This document shows, piece after piece, positions 11,322 through 25,639 of a stretch of 64,000 nucleotides of DNA. Where the stretch lies: the NCBI GenBank assembly GCA_029449245.1, contig JANATF010000003.1, forward strand, positions 2,604,001 to 2,668,000, given 5' to 3'. The position numbers and the translations under genes are program-made. Source of the stretch: Mortierella alpina (lineage: Eukaryota > Mortierellomycota > Mortierellomycetes > Mortierellales > Mortierellaceae). The notes below the pieces were generated by a model, which ran no database searches, had not been told where the DNA came from, and worked only from the letters and a program-made list of their open reading frames with translations. How positions within the stretch are numbered: position 1 is the stretch's first letter; the number at the start of each line of letters is the position of its first letter.

Positions 11322-12479
11322 TTAGTGCGCCCAGAGTGCATCATGGACGTCGTCCACGCCAAGTCCAGGACTCGCATCCAGGAATATCTCGCCATCGTCC
11401 ATCGATCCAAAATCATAAAGCCCAATTTCAGTCGTCGTCTCGTTCTCTTCCAGTTCATTCCTTGCAGTTACAGGACCAGGACGGTCTCGACCCTGAAGAA
11501 TGGTAGGCTCTTCTTTCATGATCGCAAAAGACATGGATGAGACTGCAATGTTGTCCTTGAGGGTCTGTAATGACCGTGCAGATGGCAAGAGTGGATCCTC
11601 GAGTCGAGAGGGTTTGCTGCTACTGCCGTCGCTGTGGTTGTGGTGACGATTGCCTTCAATGATGGCTGGACTGAGAGAGTGCTCGATGTGGCCTACCAGT
11701 CCTGAGGGCTGATGATCCGACTCTCCAAGATCCTTGTGTCTCGCAACCACACTGCTTGGTTCTGATACACCAGCAGTGACATGCACCAGGTGAGAATTTG
11801 GCTGAAGGTGCTGTGGGAGAGGAGAAGTGGACGGGTGAAGGTGAGGGGCGGTTGATGAAGAGGAAGAGGAAGAGGAAGAGGAAGTGGAAGGGTGGCAGCT
11901 TTCGCCTGAATACACAACTTCTGTGCCAGCGTCAACCCCCGACATACCATCGCTATACCCGATCATGAACGCGCCTGGGGAAGCGTCGCAGAGTCGTCTC
12001 AGGATCCTGTCCAGGAAGGAGACATGCCTTGGAGAAAGGCGACGAGCCGAAACGTGGCACTGGATGGCGTGGGTAAGCGGGTTCAGGGGCAGGCGCAAAT
12101 AATACAGCACTGGCCAAGTGGACGGGGTGCTGGTTGAAGGGCTGTTGTGACGAAACAACAGGCTAGAGACTTGGCTCGAGGCCACGAACGCGAGAGGATA
12201 GTTCTGACTGGAGGAAAGCTGCTGTGGATGAGGGTCGGGTTTCCTGAAGGCAGTAGTAGTAGTGGTGGTGGTGGTGGTGGGTAGGAGAAGGACGGAGGTG
12301 TCCAAGACGACGGCCGCTCCCGAACCCAGGCAGACCTCAGTCAGGTTTGTAGTGTCTGCCCTGGACGGGGTCTTAGTGTCGTTGGAGCTCATGCCTGCAA
12401 AGGTGGCGATAAGGTTCTTGAGTGTGCGCTGGTACGATGCCAGGTTGAGGAGTTGAGAGGATGTCAACGAAAAGTTCAT
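11322..12479 (-). CDS. Hypothetical Ser/Thr-rich protein
   Basis: Not recognised. A single uninterrupted frame from ATG 12479 encodes 385 residues. The first 25 residues (MNFSLTSSQLLNLASYQRTL) form a plausible helix. A Thr9 run and a Ser11 run are encoded by trinucleotide repeats. Between them is the only compact-looking part, LRLPLNPLTHAIQCHVSARR followed by SPRHVSFLDRILRRLCDASP. The C-terminus is acidic. An AG just before the start (TGCAG/GAACC) means a short 5' exon could exist, but I could not find one. The gene converges on KDM5 and lies head-to-tail with the next minus-strand gene. Uninterrupted length and a proper ATG favour a real gene; function cannot be assigned. Confidence 0.6.
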   Translation of the reverse strand: MNFSLTSSQLLNLASYQRTLKNLIATFAGMSSNDTKTPSRADTTNLTEVCLGSGAAVVLDTSVLLLPTTTTTTTTTAFRKPDPHPQQLSSSQNYPLAFVASSQVSSLLFRHNSPSTSTPSTWPVLYYLRLPLNPLTHAIQCHVSARRLSPRHVSFLDRILRRLCDASPGAFMIGYSDGMSGVDAGTEVVYSGESCHPSTSSSSSSSSSSTAPHLHPSTSPLPQHLQPNSHLVHVTAGVSEPSSVVARHKDLGESDHQPSGLVGHIEHSLSPAIIEGNRHHNHSDGSSSKPSRLEDPLLPSARSLQTLKDNIAVSSMSFAIMKEEPTILQGRDRPGPVTARNELEENETTTEIGLYDFGSMDDGEIFLDASPGLGVDDVHDALWAH

Positions 12480-13153
12480 GGTTCCTGCAGTCTATCAGGC
12501 ACCAAAAGAAGTACGGCCGGGTTAGTGCGCCATGTTCTGACTCTCTTGCTATCTCTCTCTGCTCGCTCTTTCTTTCTTTCTTTCAGTCATTCTTTAGGAA
12601 ACGTTTTTTTTTTCTTTAGCAATGTCACACTTGCATTCACGAAAGGCATGGCTTCGTTGGTGAACCGGTCGGGTCTTGAAATGGGGCTGACGTGGAGCAT
12701 GGTATGAATGGTAGGTCAGTGTATACGGTGGAGAGTTTTTTGGAGTGTGGAGGAAGGAGAGGAGGGGCGTGTGGATAAAAGAGAGAGAAAATACTTGTGG
12801 GAAGTAGATTGCGCTTCTTTATGGAGGGATAGAGTCCCATCGACGCGACCATGCAACAATGGGACACGAGGGGCGATCGAGTGGGAAAAAAGAGCCAAAA
12901 AAAACAGGAGTGCAGTAGAGCAGAAAAGAGATGAACATAATATGGAAGAGGTAAGCAGTGAGAACAGTTATGCAAAAGAATAGGTCCTCCAGTCAAGTTG
13001 CACGCAAAGGGGCTCGTGCAGCCATTTGAAAATGCGCGTGCGCGCGATGCAATAGGACGTGTTTTCGGTTGGGTGGAGGATGGGGTATGCGTAAGCAGAG
13101 TTACGAGGCAATTGAAGAGAAAAAACGCGACTAAAACGTGTTCTTTTGGTGTT
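12480..13153. other. Intergenic region between two minus-strand genes
   Basis: Promoter of the hypothetical protein and 3' region of the six-exon gene. A run of TTTC repeats lies near 12565-12585. No gene seen. Confidence 0.4.
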
Positions 13154-14225
13154 TTATTCTTTGCTCTGCTTCCTGCGCTTGCTGTCCTGTGTTTCCTTGA
13201 CCCGAGAAGGTGTCCGCTGCTTGCGAGGCCCGCTACGTCCACCACGACCAGCCCTGCCGAAGCTTTGGTCCTGATGATGGCGAGAGGACTCTGTATCCTC
13301 ATCATCCTCACCCTCCTCTCCGTTACTCGACTCGCCGTCCTCGTCATCTTCATCCTCTTGGTCCTGCTCCAGCTCATCCTCGTCCTCTTGAGGCGAATCC
13401 ATCAATTCTCCTTCCTTCTCGGGATCCGATACAGTCAACGGGAATGTCATCTCTAACCGACGCTTCTCTCCTTCCCGCACATACTCTGCAATCACTGTGA
13501 TCTCACAAGACTGGTCATTAGGCCCAGGAACGCCCCGAAGTTCTCCCTTGTGCCATTTTAGCCACGAAGGTAGCCACGGACTGCTGTACTCTGCTATCGG
13601 GCCTACGTGAGTGTGCGCCAGCAAACAGCCAATTTCAAAAGGGCGATGTTAAGTCTTTTTTTCACATCTTCCTCCCTTCCACTCCCTGAAAAAAAAAAGA
13701 ATACTTACATGACATCTGAGCATCCCAGATCCGTGGCGTATAGATGTACGGGACGCCCACCCTAGCAAACTTGATGATCTGTCCTGCGATCCTGCTAGAG
13801 TATTCTCGAAACTCCCACCGGGTGGGAGGAGTGGGATTCATGTTGGTCTCGGCACTCGCTGCAGCAGAAAATGAACCAGCACTTCCTCCAGCAGCGCCGC
13901 CTCCTACAGCGGACGATGATGATGTACATGACGACGACGAGGATGGTTCTGAAATCTTTCGAGCCTCAATGTTCCATACATGGTTGCCCTTGGATTTCTG
14001 CTTCTTCCCGTCCTCGTTGAACCGCGAGATGTATCGGTGCTTCCAGAGATAGACCTTGACCTTGCGCAAAGGTAAGATATCCTCGGTGAGGCCATGTTGA
14101 ACCAGTGATTCGTGAAATGCATTCGTGAACGCCTGGATCCGAAACTTGAAGGGACGAAAGTCAGTCGAGGCCTCTAGACGCTGCATTTTTTTGGCCATGA
14201 GAGGTTGGTGGCTATATATCAGGCC

Positions 14226-14257
<32 letters not shown>

Positions 14258-16791
14258 GCAAAGGAGGGTCAGTGTTTGGCAACGGTTGTTGGTTTGTCGC
14301 GAGCGATGAGCCATGAAGGCGAGGGCTTGCTTTAAAACCACACGCGCACTTGTCGAATTCTGAGAGAGAAGTGGCTTCCTCGATCTTTTATCCTTGACAT
14401 CTCAAGTCTTTGTCTTTTTCCCTGTAATCCTCCACGTTCACAGGTCGCGACTGCTTTCGATCAAAGAATCTCGCAATACTTACATCTGGTCACCTCTCGA
14501 ATCACAAGCATTCACTAAGAAGCGAGCCCGGATGGAAAAGAAAAATGATACAACAATGGTGAGCAAGTCTGGAGAGAGAGAGAAAAGAGAGAGAGACAGG
14601 GGGAGAAAGATCCTATCAAGCAATCATCGTCCTTCCACCTCGCAACACGAAAATTCTGCCTTTCATACAACAATGAACTTACGATCCGAACATATCCTCT
14701 GTAGAAACTTGAAGAATAGCTCGTCCAGTCTAGCAATGACCTCGGGCTCCAAAGGGGCATGAAACTGTGTTCGTGAGCCGCCATACCCTCCACCGCCTCC
14801 ACTTCCGCCGCCACTCCCTCCTTCTCGTCGACCGAGGCCACTAGATCCACTACTTGGTGCAAAGCTCCCACCAGCATGGCTCTGGCTCGGTGTAGGGAAC
14901 GAAAGCCCAGCAGACGATGGCGTCCCTCCAGAATGAGCTGGGGTCGAAGTAGCAGAGGACGATGAAGAGTTGTATCCCACCGGACCTGGTCTCATCGTCA
15001 CCACCGCGTTGTGATCATATCCTTTACTCGTGCTGTGTGGTGTGTCCTCGCTGTTGAGGAGCGAGGAGAATTTCGCAGGATAGGTCGCCACTGGCTGCTG
15101 CTGTGATGATGGCCGCCTTGATGACGGTGGAATGTGCTCCTGGCCATGCTTCTCCGGAAATGAATATGGCGGGAACCGGTCGTCCGGGTGCGACTGCATC
15201 GAGTGATGATGATGATGTACATGATGGTGCTGAGCGTGCCGATGGTCAGCATGGGGATCCTGCTCGTGTGGATAACTTGGCGCCTCTGATCGTCCAGAGT
15301 AAAAGGATTGATCGCGTAGGGGCTGTTGCTGCTGACTATGAATGCCTCTTGCTGCTGCGGGCGAGGAGCGCGGGTGGGTCAGATGCGCGTGGTGAGGGCC
15401 GTCTGCATGGCGATAGTGGTCCAGAACATGAGGCAATGAATTCTGCCGCTGTCGCTGCAGCGCCGCGGGGTGTGCTGCCTCTGGTAACGCGCCCAGTGAG
15501 CCCCGGTGTGGGGAGAAGGGGATGGAGTGCGGGCCGTCTTGGCCAGAGGTGTGAGAATAGTGCTGTGCTCTACAGCTGCTGGCATTGTTGCTGCTGACGG
15601 TGCTGTGTTTCGACGCAGCGCTCAGAGGGCGGCCGTCGTGGAAAGTTGAGGGCGACAGGGGCTGGTCGTCTCCAGGCAGGGTCTGCTCGGGTTGGAATGA
15701 GTGATGGATGGAATGGAAGGGTTCTTGGTAAGGCGCATGTTCCTGAGGCGCGTGTCGCTGGAATTGAGCAGGCGCTGCTGGTCCCGTTCCTGCTGAACGC
15801 GCGAGCGCGGGCTGCCGGGCGTAGGCGAATGCAGCCCCACGGGTGTGGTCCGGGTGGGCTGCTGGACCAAGATGCTGCGATGCCCCTTGTGCGGACTCAG
15901 TCTGGCCTCCAGGTCGCTAAATGGAACTCGGATCAGCAATCAGGAACACCCAAATCGCGCACTTCTCGCCCTAAGTCATTGCTTGTGTCTCGGTCAACAA
16001 ACCCCTGCCCACCCCCCCAGCGGGTCGCGATTTCCTCGCAGAAGACCGTCGCACCGTGCGCAAAGTGGATAAGCCCAGCTCGCGCAAAACATTACAACAA
16101 CATTGCTACTTACTGGATGCCCATGGATGTGTTCCGGTCTTGCGTGCCGCAACTGGAACTCGAGATGTTCTGCCTTTTGCCTAATCTCTTGCAGGATATG
16201 TATGGACTCCGCAACTGATCCTTGGGAGAAACGCGACCTTGCACTGGTGGCAGAGTCAACGAGGCTGCCCGGGACATGGGAAAGAACGAGGTCAAGGCCA
16301 CAAAAGTATGGAGGATGAGAATGAGGACAGGAACGGTAAAAGAGAGTGGGCAGTAGGAGGAAGGAGAAACGAGAAAAGTCGACAAAGAAGATAACGTGTG
16401 TGGACAGAGGCGGGAGAGCGGTGAGGAATTGCGAGAAAAGGAACGGAGAACGAGAGAATGCGTGTATGGGAAACAGACGCGGACAAGATTGAACGGCGAG
16501 GGAGTTTGTGCCAAAAAAGAAAGGAGAGTACAAAGAAGACAGACAGAGGTGTAGTAAACGTTATATATCACCGATTAGTACACAAGAAATTCGCCGATGA
16601 TAATTTACAGGAAGTTGAGTGAGCAACAATGGAAAACAGGATCGTCGTATTGTTTTGAGTCTTGCGTCGTGATAAGCATTCGTCAAAGTTGGGTGGTCGT
16701 GCGCCCTCCTCTCCCAGCCCCTGGGCCCTCTCGGGTTTGAAAAATACCTGTTGAGCAGTGAACTTAGTCTGTCGTCCTGAGAAGGATCCAT
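13154..16791 (-). CDS. Conserved fungal protein of unknown function, six exons
   Basis: Exons on the minus strand are 16791-16748, 16264-16114, 15916-14683, 14514-14484, 14211-13709 and 13602-13154 (803 residues); every phase matches. Residues 1-65 come from two small exons (MDPSQDDRLSSLL, then SIHILQEIRQKAEHLEFQL). A 400-residue Pro/Gln/His/Ser-rich linker follows. The conserved core starts at LDELFFKFLQRICSD, crosses a 31-nt exon, and continues as LMAKKMQRLEASTDFRPFKF, RIQAFTNAFHESL and SRFNEDGKKQKSKGNHVWNI. A C-terminal part (SSPWLPSWLKWHKGELRGVP) may be a beta-sandwich, before an acidic then basic tail. I recall similar blocks in uncharacterised proteins of other fungi but cannot name the family. 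The modular layout suggests a regulatory nuclear protein. Confidence 0.8.
14226..14254. repeat. A29 homopolymer inside intron 4 of the six-exon gene
   Basis: 29 consecutive A on the plus strand, so a T run on the transcribed strand, ending about 12 nt before the acceptor at 14212. It can serve as a polypyrimidine tract. It also creates false frames on both strands. Confidence 0.9.
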
Positions 16792-19700
16792 TTCTTGAGG
16801 ACGAAAAAAAAAATTGTATCTCGATCGGCACGAGATAACAATCCGGCAGGTTAGAGACGAGACACGACCGGCTGTTAATTTTTCGGAGAGGGTCGACGTT
16901 CGATGTTGCAGAGCACGGAGGGTGATTCGCGACAATGAGGGAGAGGCGATCGCAGTAAGAGAGAAATAACAAACAAAAAAGGAGCTCGGCGTTAGTGGTT
17001 GGGGCCAGGGGTCTCGCGAACGGCGGAACGTGGTCCCAGTTGAGGAGGTGTGAATCACGGTCGAGAGTCAAGACGTCTAAAGGTTTGACATGAATCAAAC
17101 AGAGGTAGAGAGTATGACGAGAGTTTGAGGACGACTATGAGTAAAGAAGGAGTGTGTGGACAGACAACTGTTCAAAGGGGAAGTGAGAAGAGAGGCCGTG
17201 GGCGACGAGGTGTGAGTTCGCGTAAATGGGGAGCGAGCAAGAACACACACCAAAGGGAAGGAAGGGCAAGGAAATATAGGCGAGAGGAAGAGAAAAGAAA
17301 AAGAAAAGCGGAAGAGGAGCAGCGAAGCAAAGAGGAAAGAAGGAAGGAAAAAAGCGCATTGTGGTATGGCAGCGCTCACTTGTGGAGCCAAGGTGAGGCG
17401 CGATCGCCTGCCTGGGGACAAGGTATCTTGAAACAGAGCCAAAACCTTCTTGCCCTCACACATACTCGGTGCTTTCTATATCTGGTCGAGCAGGCGCTCA
17501 TTTGAATGCAAGGTTTGGCGAGAACAGCGAGATCAAACAGCACATGGGTGGCAGGAGGGAGGAGAGAAGTGTAAAGTCATTGCTCCGTCGTCTTTGAGTG
17601 CGTGTATTTGTGTCTTGTGTAGCCCAGAGCGGTAAGGCAATGGCTCAGAACACAGCTGGGAAGGTTGGAGGGTTGCGGATGACGGAATAGCGGAGGAATG
17701 CTGGAGAAGAAAAAAAACAGGGCCGAGGGATAAAGGGGTTGAGGGCCCATCTGCCTCCAGGGTTTCGGGGTACGAGAGGTGTGGCGATGACAAAAAGGCG
17801 AAGGCCAAACCTGATCAAGAAGAGACACAAGGAAAAAAAATGAGGGTGTGTGTGTGTCTGTGTCTGCCAGGGGGAAACGGGGACTGTGGTGCAAAATGCG
17901 TTCATACACTGGTGAGCCGTCGTTGTTTGTGGGGGATGATGGGTCGAGCGTGCCTTTATCTTCTGTTAAGGTTGATTAACGACCACAAGCGACAGTGATC
18001 AGACGGCCAGCAGCAAGAAGAAGGTGCGCCAGCAGGACGAAGGATGAGCGAGCGAGTAATTGGTGCGTGGCGAAGGACGCAGTGATGACGAGAGGAGAAA
18101 AAAGTAGGTTAAGACGGGAAAAGGGCCTGGCAGAGGTGGTTTTTTTTTCGTGGTCGTCCTTGCCCGTCTTTTCTATCACATTGAAAGCGGACGTGCAGAT
18201 TGCATGTGTGTGCCTATGCAGGACAGGAGGGTGGTGCGGACTGAAGATTGTGAACGGAGTAGGAACAGAGATGGACCAGCAGCAACAAAAAATAAAGAGT
18301 GTGTAGGTTGGAAGGGAAAGGTGAGAGAAGGAAAATGAAAACGAAAACAACAACAAAAAACAAATCACAAAAAAAACAGGAACTCTCTTGAAAGATTGTT
18401 ATGTGATGGTGCATGCATCTGACAATTTAGTTGCCGGCTGGCTAGGAATAGGCGGACGTCGTACATCCAAACATACAGACAGAATAAAAGTGACCATGGA
18501 TCATGGACCATCCAGAGGCACGCCCAATGACTCGCTCATAATGCAATGCGAGAGCGCAGAACAAAAAAAAACATGCAGCCGGCGAAAACACGTACATGCA
18601 CCCTGGCATCTGCTATTTTCACTCGTTAAAGTTGCACCTGGAGCTGCCCTGTTAATGCTACCAGCAGGTCCACCGAAATCACAATTGGACACCTTGATCG
18701 ACCATCCCATCACCCTACTACCTCCTCATCGATGCAGCAGCAGTGCATTCGTTCGGCATCGGCGTGCTTTCCGAGGAGACCCTTGTTTTCCTCTCTCCTT
18801 GACAGAGGTATCGCAACAACCAGTGGTCGAGAGCCAGACGCTAGCACAGAACAGGCTGAAGGAAACTTTTGTGCATAAAGAATAGCTGCATCACGAAAAA
18901 TAGACGCATTTACCCTCACTCCTTTCCTCACCTGGACGATGCAGTCTGCTTATGGTATGCAGCAAAAGAACTTTTTTTTTTGCTATGTTTTTTACCCCGT
19001 TCATGCCAATGCGGTATTGTGTAGGATTTAGACGCAAGGTGGTTGTGCTCTCATCAATCCAGGCTCGCATGATGGCGATAGTGTATCCATGGCGGAGTGA
19101 ACTGGCCAGACAGTAATCAACAAATAATTGTGGTCAGCGACAACCGGACGCGCTTTGAACACGTCCTCGCGATTTCCTGCCGACAACTCGTGCGTTATGT
19201 TTCATAGGTTGAAAATGAGCTTTGCTTCCCTCTTTTTCCTCCCTCGCTATCCCCCTTCTTCCCTCCTCTGCCTCTTTCTTTTTCATCTCCATCGATCACT
19301 CATAAGCCCTTCCCACCAACCAGTTGGACTATCGCCTCGTGCTTTTCTTGTCTTTCAAACGCTCAGTTTTTGCTTAACGGATATGAGAAACAAGTGTTAC
19401 AGAACCACATTCACAATGCTTTAAATACTGCTGGGCCACAAAAAGAAAGGATCAACAATGCGAGAGCCCTTGCTGCTTTTTTTTTTTTCCTTCGCTGTAG
19501 GGTGAATGTTCCCCTCTCAACCGCCAACTCTTTACCTCTTCCGTTGATCCACCCAGTTCTAACTTTCCAAACCACCCATGGTATCAATTCGAAAGCCCCT
19601 TTTACCTTTTTACAGCTCGGCACAAGACAACAACAACAAAGTTCGTATTTTGTACGCGATCGGGGATATCGACCTTGAACCGGAACCCTGGCGGTGAGTA

Positions 19701-20353
19701 AACAGTACTGAAAAGGAGTAGGGCAAAAAAAAAAATGATGCGAGACATCAATGGCTGCATGAACATCGCACTCCCTCGCTCATATTCCTCTCAACCACTG
19801 TCTCCTTTACTGTTGGTATCTCTCATGCGGTATGGACAGCGCAATGCACAGAGTTGACCTTTTGTGTGTGTGCGTGTGTGTCTGATGTTACACTCGCTAT
19901 GCAACTCTACCTTCTTACTGGGAGATGTCGTCCCTGATCCTGTTCCCAGCAAACAATAACAGAATGCTGCTGTACTGATCCGTAGACCCTCATGCTGTTT
20001 CTTTTCCCCTCCTAATCCCCTGGTTACCTCCCGGGTTACCCTTATCATTGAATGGCGCCCTTTATCGGTGTCTGGGACAAAAACGCAAGCGGGGGTGAAA
20101 GCGATCTATAATGTAGTTTCAAGATATGGATAAAAAAAATGAAGAACCACATTCTTTATATTTTTTTTCGTCCCAACACGAAGTGGGACACGGTCTTCTT
20201 GATGCATTACGCTGTTTGCTGTGGAGACACTTTTTCTTGTTTATTTTTCCAGGAGAAAGTTGGGATGCCCGTGCGGTGAGCTCGTGTCTGATGAGCGTTG
20301 CAAGGGACCTCGATCGAAAGTGTAAATCCCCCTCGCGTCATAATTGAACCCTA
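16792..20353. other. 3.5-kb stretch with no gene recognised
   Basis: Upstream of the six-exon gene and downstream of the bZIP gene. The part up to about 18400 is strongly purine-rich on the plus strand, i.e. pyrimidine-rich in the transcribed direction of the six-exon gene, as in leaders and promoters elsewhere in the window. The rest is mixed. Several 60-165-codon frames exist but show no domain, no consistent splicing and biased composition. Confidence 0.5.
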
Positions 20354-22559
<2,206 letters not shown>

Positions 22560-25000
22560 ATCCGTGAAGGATGTGTTTGATGAAGGGAGAAGGATGTGTG
22601 CGATGAAGGAAAGTTTACTGCGTTGTTGAGAGCTCAAGACGACCGAAGGGCGACGGTACTACAAACAGTGGGGCTGTTGTGGAGGTGCGGCCAAAGGCAG
22701 TTATCGATGTTGATGATGTTGCGATGAATGTTACAAGTGTGAGTGGATACGGTCGTTTGTCCTGTTGTCGCTCTCGCATCCCTCTTTGCCAATTGCCGTT
22801 CTGCGATCTGGTTTTGTATAACAGCTCCGTCTCTGAAGCGACTAGAACCGAGATAAGGGAAAAGGAGGCACAGACTTTCTTAACATGCAGAGTGAGACGT
22901 TTTGAGCTTATGACAGCTTTTCAGAGCGTCCAGAGTGAGCAAGGCATAAAGAAACAGGAAGAGCCTGCACTACATCGATCCCACTACAATACACCTCGAA
23001 GAAACATTGTTTTGCGGCTGCGAGAGCGACTCTGGTTGCGCTCCCGCTGCAGCTGTGGATTCTTCTCAATGCAACCGACTGTGCAACCCAAGGTATAGCT
23101 CAGGAGGTGCCTGCTGCGTACCACGCCACATACATGATGGAGAAAAACGCTTATTGGATGTTTTTGATAAAGCGGGTCAGAGCAAGATCCACAGTGGAGG
23201 GGCAATAGGGATCAGGGCAAAGAGAGATGGTACGGATTCTTAGTGGAACAGAGAGGGTAGAAGCTTTCTTGCCCGGGCTAGTGCCGATAGAACTGGGTGA
23301 GTAACAAGAAGAACGTGTGTGTAACTCCCTCCTCTGAAGCTCTTCTGCGTTACGGGTGGACCTCTTCAACCCAACGTCGATTCCTTGTCCCCTTTTCGCT
23401 CCTTGAGCCGAGTACATGATGCGAGATACAAGTACTTCGCGTAACGAGTCTACACCCTCCCTTATCCCCACCCAAGGTCGGAGGTTCGCTTGCCTTGTGA
23501 GAGAGCATGGTGTGTCTTCAAGGGAGGGAGCTTCTGCTGATCCAGCGGTGCAAGGCCAGGCGTTGCTGTAGACGACTTAAGAGTCGAGCATACGGTTGAG
23601 GTATTCAGAGAGAGGATGGTAGGACGTTAAGGCACTTACGCTGGAGTTGAGTGAAGAAAGATATGATGCTTGGGGGAGGGAAGGGAGGAAGGGAGGAAGA
23701 CGGCAAGGAAGATGGGAGAAAGTGGAAACGAGGTTCTGAGGAAAGACTCGAAAGAGAGGGAAGGGGGGGACCAGTGCCAGAGTCAAATTAAAAACGGTCC
23801 GGCCTGTGCGCTCATCTTCTCGCTCTGCGAAGGACAAAAAAAAAGAAAAGCACGCTACGCTACCGAGGATAAGGAACTAGAGGAGAGTGCAGAGGATGTA
23901 TGACACTTGTGGTCGGCGAGATCTTGAATGCCCGATGCTCAGTACGCACGCTGTGCAGCAGCCTCCCCTTTGTGGTGTTGATGGTGAGATGCAGCCAAAG
24001 TCCTTTTATCCTTTATATGATCTTGGCTGTCTTGTATAATCTCTCTCTGCATGGGAGGGGTTGCACAAGAACCTCCCCTTTGAAGGCCTAAAACTAATAA
24101 ACAGAATGAATAGCAAGGTGACAGGAAAGAAGGAAGCATGGAGACCGACAAGAAACAAAGGGAGCAAGAGAAGAAATAAGAGGGATGCCAATGTGCGAGG
24201 GCAAGAAGCACGGGGAAACATGCTTGCCCGGCTATAGATATGGCGCCGTGTAACAAGAACGTGCCCATCGGGTGGCAGGGGCAGAAACAAGGTTGAGAGA
24301 GGACCGTGCTCAAAAGCAGCAGCAGCACCAAAAAAGCGGCAGCAAACAACAGCACACTGCTGGACCGTCGGAAACTCTTTCACTCCAGCCCTCTGTCCAC
24401 AAGCAGATACGACTTCTTAATGAGGTCATACCCGGCAAAGATGGAAAAGGAGGTTCTTTTGAATCTTTACGATCTAATGCTCACTCTCTACGAGGCATGA
24501 AACTCTGAACATCCGCAGAGGTCATCTAGAATCTTGGATCTCAGTACCTTTTCCTTCACTGCGTTATTGCGTGCTTGAAACACAATCCTACCGTTGAAGT
24601 CCCCACTGTGTAGTGCTGAGGAAGCACAAACTTTTGTGCGTAGTGGCACCATGCAGGGCATCAACGACAGTGCACATGAAGATGTCTTTATATCGTAAAC
24701 GATCTGTGAATCGAGATCTCTTTCCTTTTTTTAACCTCCTTCCTTCCTTCCCCTTGACCCGTCCGCCTTAGATCGCATGCACAGTTGACCTCACTCTTTT
24801 AATCCAAGTATCGGCTGCTATCTATGCAAAGAGCGAGGATCTCGATGTGTTTCCCTTTTTTTTTAGTTTCCTTGGTTTTAAAGATCATCACCATCTCCTC
24901 ACCCCTTCTGAAATGGCGATGAGCATTGTCTGTCGCGCTCATTAGCTTGGCATCCACCCCATGTTCTTCGCTCTGTTCCTAGGCTTCGCTACCTTTCTTT
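22560..25000. other. 2.4-kb upstream region of the bZIP gene, no gene seen
   Basis: Likely holds the bZIP promoter and perhaps 5' leader exons; 23640-23900 is purine-rich on the plus strand, the usual leader signature on the opposite strand. Small frames on both strands lack motifs. Nothing else recognised. Confidence 0.4.
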
Positions 25001-25013
25001 CTCATACGCCTGT

Positions 25014-25054
<41 letters not shown>

Positions 25055-25499
25055 TTCTAACTAGACCTAACGTAGCGAATACTCGGTTGAAACTTCTATG
25101 GCTCATGCGCCATTATAGCGACCCTCCAGCGGTATAAGCTACTACAGCGTTGCCCAGTCTTGCCAATCCTTGTCCCTCCTAGTGGTTTGGTAGTCTCTGT
25201 TAGCCCCACCGGGACCGTCGACAGGCTCATCACCTGTGATCGAGAACTCAGGCCTTCTCCACAGCTGCACCTTGTACTTCTGGGAGATTGCCCAAGTACT
25301 CGTTCATGCCATATAGCGGGCACAAACGCTTACCCTTGTACTACGTACATCCGAGGAATATTTCACCACGGGCCTCCAGGGCATTGAGGCTAGCGCACAA
25401 TATGCTCTTGCCGAGGGTCGAACCCAGGACCACCGCATGCTTGTTGGAGCCTTTACGCCTAAGCGAGGGTTCACCCACCCTCATACGCCTGTGATCCTT
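25001..25499 (-). mobile_element. tRNA-derived SINE with target-site duplication
   Basis: A retroposed element of about 459 bp (25021-25479) lying on the minus strand. Both flanks carry the identical 20-mer CTCATACGCCTGTGATCCTT (25001-25020 and 25480-25499), a target-site duplication. The 3' end is a run of 32 A on the minus strand (T at 25021-25052). Near the 5' end is a perfect pol III B box, GGGTTCGACCC on the minus strand (25415-25425), preceded at 25450-25465 by an A-box-like segment, as in a degenerate tRNA head. The body has no open frame, so it would depend on a LINE partner. The intact duplication and tail suggest a fairly recent insertion. Confidence 0.85.
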
Positions 25500-25527
25500 G
25501 ATACAAAGAACCGTTGACGAGCTAAAT

Positions 25528-25578
25528 CTAAATCACGTGATTTAGCGCAATGAGGACCGCTAAGTCCCGTGATTTAGC
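25528..25578. repeat. Two palindromes centred on CACGTG-like cores
   Basis: CTAAATCACGTGATTTAG at 25528-25545 is a perfect 18-bp palindrome with a CACGTG E-box core. A second, imperfect copy (CTAAGTCCCGTGATTTAG) follows at 25560-25577. Either could bind a dimeric bHLH or bZIP regulator, or be remains of short terminal inverted repeats. No function is shown. Confidence 0.6.
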
Positions 25579-25639
25579 ACTTGATCGGCAGTCCGCTGAA
25601 ACATGGCCAATTAGACGCATAGCTTTCTATCTCTTAGCT

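Noticed and set aside
15379-15939. Alternative minus-strand frames across the Pro/His-rich exon, up to 105 codons
   Set aside because: They end in stops and do not join the conserved core; the chosen frame stays open for 1.2 kb and matches exon phases on both sides.
25021-25479. Pol III tRNA gene within the SINE head
   Set aside because: The B box is perfect but no complete cloverleaf can be drawn: the acceptor strands do not pair and the anticodon loop lacks U33.
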